NCBI RefSeq assembly: GCF_041296265.1 | Contig: NC_091693.1 | Location: 26,102,001-26,166,000, forward strand | DNA length: 64,000 nt | Origin: Equus caballus | Lineage: Eukaryota > Chordata > Mammalia > Perissodactyla > Equidae | Direction of reading: 5' to 3' | In this document: piece after piece, positions 58,979 through 64,000 of the stretch | How positions within the stretch are numbered: the stretch's first letter is position 1 | Layout: each line of letters opens with the position of its first letter | Notes under the pieces: model-generated | The model's database searches: none | Told to the model about the DNA's origin: nothing | Seen by the model: only the letters and a program-made list of their open reading frames with translations | Translations under genes and position numbers: made by a program

Positions 58979-59909
58979 ATGGACAGCCAGAACAGCACAG
59001 AGGAGGTCTACTTCCTTCTGGTTGGGCTCTCCCAGTACCCACGGGCTCAGACCATCTTCTTCTGCCTGTTCCTCACGTCCTCTGTCATCACCCTTTTAGG
59101 GAAAAGCCTCATCCTGCTCCTGCTCTACTATAATCCCCGGCTCCACACGCCCGTGTGCTTCTTCCTCAGCAACCTGTCTTCCTGGACACGTGCTGCACCA
59201 CATCCAGTGTGCCCAAGATGCTCATCAACTGTTTAGTGACTATTCCTATCATCTCACGAGGACAGTGTTCAGCCTAGATGGCTGTGGGACTTTATCTGAG
59301 AGTTGTGGAGTGTCTTCTGTTGGCCACCAAGGCCTATGATCACTGTGTGGCCACTGTTGACCCCCTGCACTACTCCCTGTGCATGGGGCCCTAACTTTGT
59401 GGCCTGTTGGCTGGGACCTCATGGACTGCAGCCTTCCTTCTGACTGTGGTTCCCGTGCTGACTATGCCCTTGGAGTTCTGTGGTCACCAGGTCATCAATC
59501 ACTTCTCATGTGAGCTCCTGGCTCTGCTCAAGCTTGCCTGCTCTGACCTGAAGTTCTACGAGTTGTTCATGGTGGGCACCAATGCCCTGACCCTGCTGGC
59601 TCCTTTTGCTTTCATTGTGGGTTCCTATGGAAGGGTCCTGGTGGCTGTGCTGCAGATGTGGCCCATGGAGGGCTGTGGCAAGGCCTTTTCTACATGTGGA
59701 TCACATCTCACAGTGGTGGCCCTCTTCTACAGCATGGCCACCTTCATGTATATGATGCCTCAGAATAAGACCATCCATGACTGAAACAAGATCATCTCCA
59801 TCTCCTATGACATCCTCACCCTCTTGATGAACCCCTCATCTACAGCCTGCAGAACAAAAACATGAAAGGGACCTTCAGGAGACACTTGGGGAAAAAGATT
59901 AACCTCTAA
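58979..59909 (+). pseudogene. OR pseudogene, copy in unit 2
   Basis: This is a near-identical copy of 43,296-44,226, offset by exactly 15,683 bases. It carries the same two single-base losses and the same three stops (59,275, 59,392 and 59,782). The only difference seen is G at 44,176 against A at 59,859. Inactivation therefore preceded the 15.7-kb duplication. The TM and OR signature motifs are otherwise still readable in pieces. Confidence 0.95.
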
Positions 59910-60079
59910 GATGTGCTGCTGAGGGAAAAAGAAATAAATTAATATTCTGGATTGCCTAGTTCAGGCTGTGAACTGTGTGTTATTTCTTTGCAACAGTTCT
60001 ACGGAGGATAGACACACTTACACATTTGTACACACTTACACAGAAACACACAAAAACTCATATTTTAAAAAGTGGTTCT

Positions 60080-60320
60080 GGGGCCAGCCCAGTGGCGTAG
60101 TGGTTAAGTTTGCACATTCCGCTTTCGTGGCCCGGGGTCCACCGGTTCAGATCCCTGGTGTGGACATGGCACCACTCATCAAGCCATGCTGTGGCAGGTG
60201 TCTCACATATAAAGTAGAGGAAGATAGGCATGGATGTTAGCTCAGGTCCAGTCTTCCTCAGCAAAAAAAGAGGAAAATTGGCAGCAGATGTTAGCTCAGG
60301 GCTGATCTTCCTAAAAAAAT
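60080..60320 (+). mobile_element. ERE SINE (unit 2 copy)
   Basis: Duplicate of 44,397-44,637 with the same A and B boxes and target duplication, carried by the segmental duplication. Confidence 0.92.
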
Positions 60321-60360
60321 GTGGTTCTATACTATTTTCCCTGAGGAAATCAAGCAAGGT

Positions 60361-60363
<3 letters not shown>

Positions 60364-60405
<42 letters not shown>
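60364..60405. repeat. (TG)21 microsatellite (unit 2)
   Basis: 42 bases of TG, four units longer than the copy at 44,681-44,714. Confidence 0.95.
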
Positions 60406-60406
<1 letters not shown>

Positions 60407-61169
60407 TGTGGACAAGAAGGAAACTGTTCTAGAAATTCTCAATGACTGAAGGGGAAAAGCGATGACTAGATGGTGCCCTTCACATATTGACTACTCTTAC
60501 AGCCTGTTTCAGGCCACAGAGGCCAGCCCCCAGTAAGAACTGACTGTAGTCTTATCTGCTGCCTCAGTAGCTCACTCTAGGAAGCCACAAGCGGTGTGTG
60601 CATTTTAGAAGCATTTGTACTGCTGCAAGAGTGGCACCTGCCAACTTGTGCTTTCCTACCCGGGCAGTGTGTTTCTGTCAGGAGCTATGAAAGATCTCGG
60701 ATTTCACTCTAGGTATAAATGGTAGAAGACGCTGGTAGAAGACAAGAGACTACTGGGTCAGAGACAAAGGACTTTAGTACTCCAGCTAAAGAAGTAGCTA
60801 GTGCTTCATGTTTGTTTGTGTCAGTTATCCATGCTGTCTAAGTCCCACAGGGACAATCGCAAAGAGCTTTTGATGGATAACGACGTGTGCAGTGGGTTGC
60901 ATTACAGGAGAGGAACACTGAGTTTGGAGGATTTACTCTTTGTAGTCAGTGGAAGCAAGTGTGCTCTTTCTCCTTGTAGGAGACGTACTTTCATGCTGCA
61001 AGGTTTCTCACCGCCAATGCAAGCCTGAGAATTGTCTTTGGGAAAGAGTAGTCAGGTTTGTAGTCCTGGCATTCTCTTCAAGAAGCTGCATGGATACTCA
61101 GGACCCAGTGATGATTGCTTCTCCCAACACCCTCCCTTCCCTCTCCAGTGCTCTCTAGTGTGGTCCCAT

Positions 61170-62560
61170 TTGGCAAAAGGGGAAAATTGAAGCACAAAGA
61201 GTGACAGACTAGCCCAAGACCCGCCACTTGACACTGGTACAGGCAAGATTGAAACCAGTTCATCTGATGTGATGCCCCCTTGCAGCATATCATTGCTGCA
61301 TATTGCAAGGAAAAGACTAGATATTAAGTCTTCAGCTGGCTGTGGTTCCCTACTGTCCTGGCCTGGCTGACTCTACGCTATCCCCTATGACAGAGGTGTC
61401 ATACTTTCCCATTTTGCAGAGAATTTTGAAAATCATAATCATAGGTGGCATGTTTAACTACTGCTGTGTACTAAACTCTCCAAATTACTTTACTTGCATT
61501 GTTTCCTTGTCCATAAGTTCGATATTATCTTTATAGGAAAGACTGGTACTTTGCACGGAGAAAGCAGGCAACTATCTCCATGGTTAAGCCTTTGACGCAA
61601 TCTGCCCGACCCCTGTCTTATGTGAGATCTGTCCGTGGTGCTGAAATCACAGTGAGACTATGGTCTCAATGACGGCTAAGGGAGGCAGGTGATGCTAACT
61701 GTCTTGTGCAAAGGTGACCTTAAAGCATATTTATGGGGGTAAAGTGAGGTCAAGCTCCATAGTTTTTTAAAGAAGAACCGGGGTCATGACATGCCTTCAG
61801 CCACACATCTAGTCTTGGTATGGATTTATCCCATCACTCCACAGTCACATAGCATACACATGTGAAGGACCCATGCTGGGTGCTGAGGCCATAGAGTAGA
61901 GATAAAGTATCTGTTATTCCTGAATTCAAAGTACCTACAGTCCATGATGTGTCTTTGGGTCTATGGTGTGTGTAGGTACTATGCTGATTACAAAATTCAC
62001 ATGCTTGTTTCCTTAATTTTAGAGCAGTGCCTATATATAAAATTGTATTGATTGTTAAAAAATTGAGTTTCATGACCCTGAAAAAAAAATCATACTATTT
62101 TTAAGGACAGATGACAAAAAAGAGGAAAAAGGACAATATGGGAGAAGGAGAGTGACAATATGGTGGGAGAGAAAGTGAAAGAGTGGGAGAAAAGTACCTT
62201 CAGATAGAAAGAAATTCTAGGAGAGAAATAGAGAAGTAAATAGAGAAAGTCAGAGAGAGACAGAGAGTAGAAGAAACCAGAGATGCAGATAGTGACCAGG
62301 TGAGTCAGAGAGACAAAGAGAAATGAAACAGAGTGAGGGACAGAAAGGTGGTGACAGGGAGACAAATAGAGATATTTGCAAAGACTACAGCAGAGAAAGA
62401 CTAAGGAAAAAAGGCAGAGATATAAAGAACGATGAGACATTGAAAAGGGAGGCAGAGAGAGAACTTCAGTGAAAGGGATGGGGAGATATTTAAACAGATC
62501 TATGAAAAGGGAAAAGACAGGAAGAGAAGGAAAGAGGGAGGAAAATACAAAAGACAAAGA
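61170..62560. repeat. Partial third unit: 437 bp identical, then diverged paralogue
   Basis: 61,170-61,606 is identical to 29,796-30,232 and 45,479-45,915. From 61,607 the sequence departs (for example CCGACCCCTGTCTTATG against CTGACCCCTTGGTTATG) and continues as a clearly diverged relative of 30,233-30,980 with indels, through the purine-rich tract. This is the native downstream end of the old paralogue. Confidence 0.9.
62100..62560. repeat. Long polypurine-biased tract
   Basis: A/G-dominated sequence (GAGAGA, GGGAGAGAAAG words) about 460 bases long. The corresponding tract in unit 1 (about 30,745-30,980) is shorter. It produces a long minus-strand open frame (62,090-62,920) rich in Ser, Leu and Phe that is compositional, not a gene. 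Confidence 0.8.
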
Positions 62561-63589
62561 AATAAGCAAGGTTTCCTCCCAGGCTGCCTTCAATTCTCGC
62601 ATCCAGAGAGGGTAGGCAGAGGTCCCAGAAGAGCCCAAGAGAGTCTGTGCTCTTGTGCCAAGGCCTCCCCACCAAAACCTCATTAGCAATGGCCAATTAG
62701 GGTTCCTTGTGGGAGCTGAGGGTGGTGCCCAGAGCCCTGGCCTGGGGTGCATGTTCAAAATGGGGAGACTGATAGTTACCTCCTTCAGTCCCTCATGACA
62801 AGGTTCTCCAAGGAACCAGTTAGAACACTTTAACTCTTCCTGTGATGAGGCCAATTGGACTTCTTGCCACCGTCTCAGCTTCTTAGCCCCAGCACCGTGA
62901 ATCCCAGACGGAGTGCCCACCGCTAGTCTTGGGCAACCATCTGACTGCCCTGCTATGGGGATGTGGAGCTTTGAAGCTGCCTCATGGTGAAGAAGGAATT
63001 AGGAGATTTCTGTGTGGAGGTGAGTCTGTGGCAGGTCATGGATTCCTGGGGAGACTCACATGCAGGCATTTTTGTGCTTCAGAGATCCCAACGTGCAAAA
63101 TCACTTATGAGTGAGTGTGTTTATGAGGGTGATTTTTCTCCTCAAAGACTGTCGTGACCCGAATGTCACACACTAGCTCTGCATGCACCTCTCCCATATG
63201 GCCTCACCTGCACCCATGACTTCAGTTGTTTTTTAAGTGCTGAGGGCATTTGATCATCCCAAATCTCCATCTCTAGCCATCATCCCTCTCCTGAGCCCCA
63301 GAGTCATGTATACAATTGCCTATTGTAGACACTATTTTTTGCCCTTCCCCAAAGCCCTAAAAAACAACAATTTCAAGAGACCAAGTTGCCTTCCAAAATG
63401 TGGGAGTATTTGGAGAGCAAGGATTCTTAACATTCATTACATTCATCAAATTATGAACACAGCTGCACATGCATAAGACCCCTGTTCACTCAGAGACTAG
63501 AACCCACAACTTTTCTCTGATTACCTCAGGTTTTGCAAATCAGAATTGTGCCCTCTGTCGTGCTCCATGTCTTCTAGCTCCTACATGAT
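62561..63589. other. Non-coding stretch right of the array
   Basis: No clear similarity to the units and no recognised gene. It may be single-copy DNA flanking the array. Confidence 0.4.
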
Positions 63590-64000
63590 CTGCCCCGTGC
63601 TGGCCTCTCCATCCTCATCCATATCATCTTTCCTTTTACTCACAACACTCTGGCCACTGACCTTCTGTCTGTTAAACCAACCAAGCTACTCCTGCCTCAG
63701 GACATTTTCACTTGCTGCTCCTCCACCTTGAATGTTCTTTCTCCAGAGCTTCACTTTGTGGATCCTCCTCGTCTTCAGGATATCCACATATCTAACATGT
63801 GACTCAAGTGTTACATTCACCGGCCTCTGCTTTAAAATAACCCACTTGCTGATCACATTCTATCATATTACACCCTGGTATTTCCTCCATAATGCATAGT
63901 CTCTCTATGAAATCACAGGACTGATTAATTGTTAGTTGGTTGGTTATCTCTCTCCTAAGCTGCAATATAAATTCCGTGAGAGGAGGGACATCATCTATGA
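63590..64000 (+). mobile_element. L2 remnant at the window end
   Basis: Decayed L2 3' region: GCCTCAGGACATTTTCACTT, TTGAATGTTCTTTCTCC and a terminal TAAATTCCGTGAGAGGAGGG. It runs off the window. Confidence 0.7.

Larger units (their letters stand above)
45479..61169. repeat. Recent tandem segmental duplication, unit 2 (15,691 bp)
   Basis: Direct copy of unit 1 with about 99.9% or higher identity by eye. Every landmark recurs at +15,683, or +15,691 for those after the GT repeat at 60,364-60,405. Secondary content mirrors unit 1: L2 about 47,645-48,100, MER5A about 48,905-49,110, MLT1-type LTR about 50,249-50,601, L1 about 51,480-52,343, MLT1-type LTR about 52,641-53,096, ERE 53,477-53,665, RAB40B retrocopy, MIR about 57,375-57,575, L1 about 57,693-58,085, OR pseudogene, ERE about 60,080-60,319. 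Confidence 0.95.

Noticed and set aside
62090-62920. 276-residue minus-strand open frame
   Set aside because: Its Ser/Leu/Phe-rich content comes from the polypurine tract. There is no domain, no start context and no paralogous frame in units 1 or 2.

Overview
The window is mammalian nuclear DNA, most likely from a horse-like perissodactyl (Equus). The main evidence is a set of tRNA-derived SINEs of the equine ERE type, in both orientations, each about 190-245 bp, several with clean target-site duplications. The rest is typical placental background: L1, L2, MIR, MER5A, MLT1/MLT2-type LTRs and microsatellites. Nothing prokaryotic is present. Only one intact protein-coding gene is convincing, an olfactory receptor (OR) at 27,843-28,775.

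Region 1 (1-13.8 kb) is a gene-poor flank. It holds a solo LTR nested inside an older MLT1 LTR (1,006-1,712), a 1-kb CA-rich degenerate repeat, and a CpG-rich promoter-like block at about 4.38-4.91 kb with two ZNF143/Staf-type motifs and GC boxes. It also holds ordinary interspersed repeats and a smaller GC-rich block near 10.2 kb with an RFX X-box match.

Region 2 (13.8-62.5 kb) is a tandem OR array with two age layers. The old layer is a 'B-A' unit, where B is non-coding flank and A carries the OR. Unit 0 (about 13.8-29.8 kb) has the intact OR and was enlarged by a 4.46-kb L1. Unit 1 (29,796-45,478) has an OR pseudogene and a RAB40B retrocopy. A diverged start of another unit lies at 61.6-62.5 kb. 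The young layer is a nearly perfect direct duplication of unit 1 (15,683 bp) as unit 2 (45,479-61,169; 15,691 bp, 8 bp longer because of a GT repeat). I saw only three single-base differences between the two by eye. At the left end, middle junction and right end, all three copies share a 437-bp identical tract flanked by clearly diverged sequence. This is the footprint expected of unequal crossing-over or gene conversion between old paralogues, or of an assembly error at that repeat.

Region 3 (62.5-64 kb) holds a purine-rich tract and an L2 remnant, with no gene.

Functionally, the intact OR would encode a class II odorant receptor of the nasal sensory epithelium. Its downstream relatives were inactivated before the recent duplication, because both copies carry the same lesions. 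Presence or absence of the ERE, L1 and RAB40B insertions between paralogous units gives a relative clock: old unit duplication, then insertions in the unit-1 lineage, then OR inactivation (order relative to the insertions unknown), then the 15.7-kb duplication.
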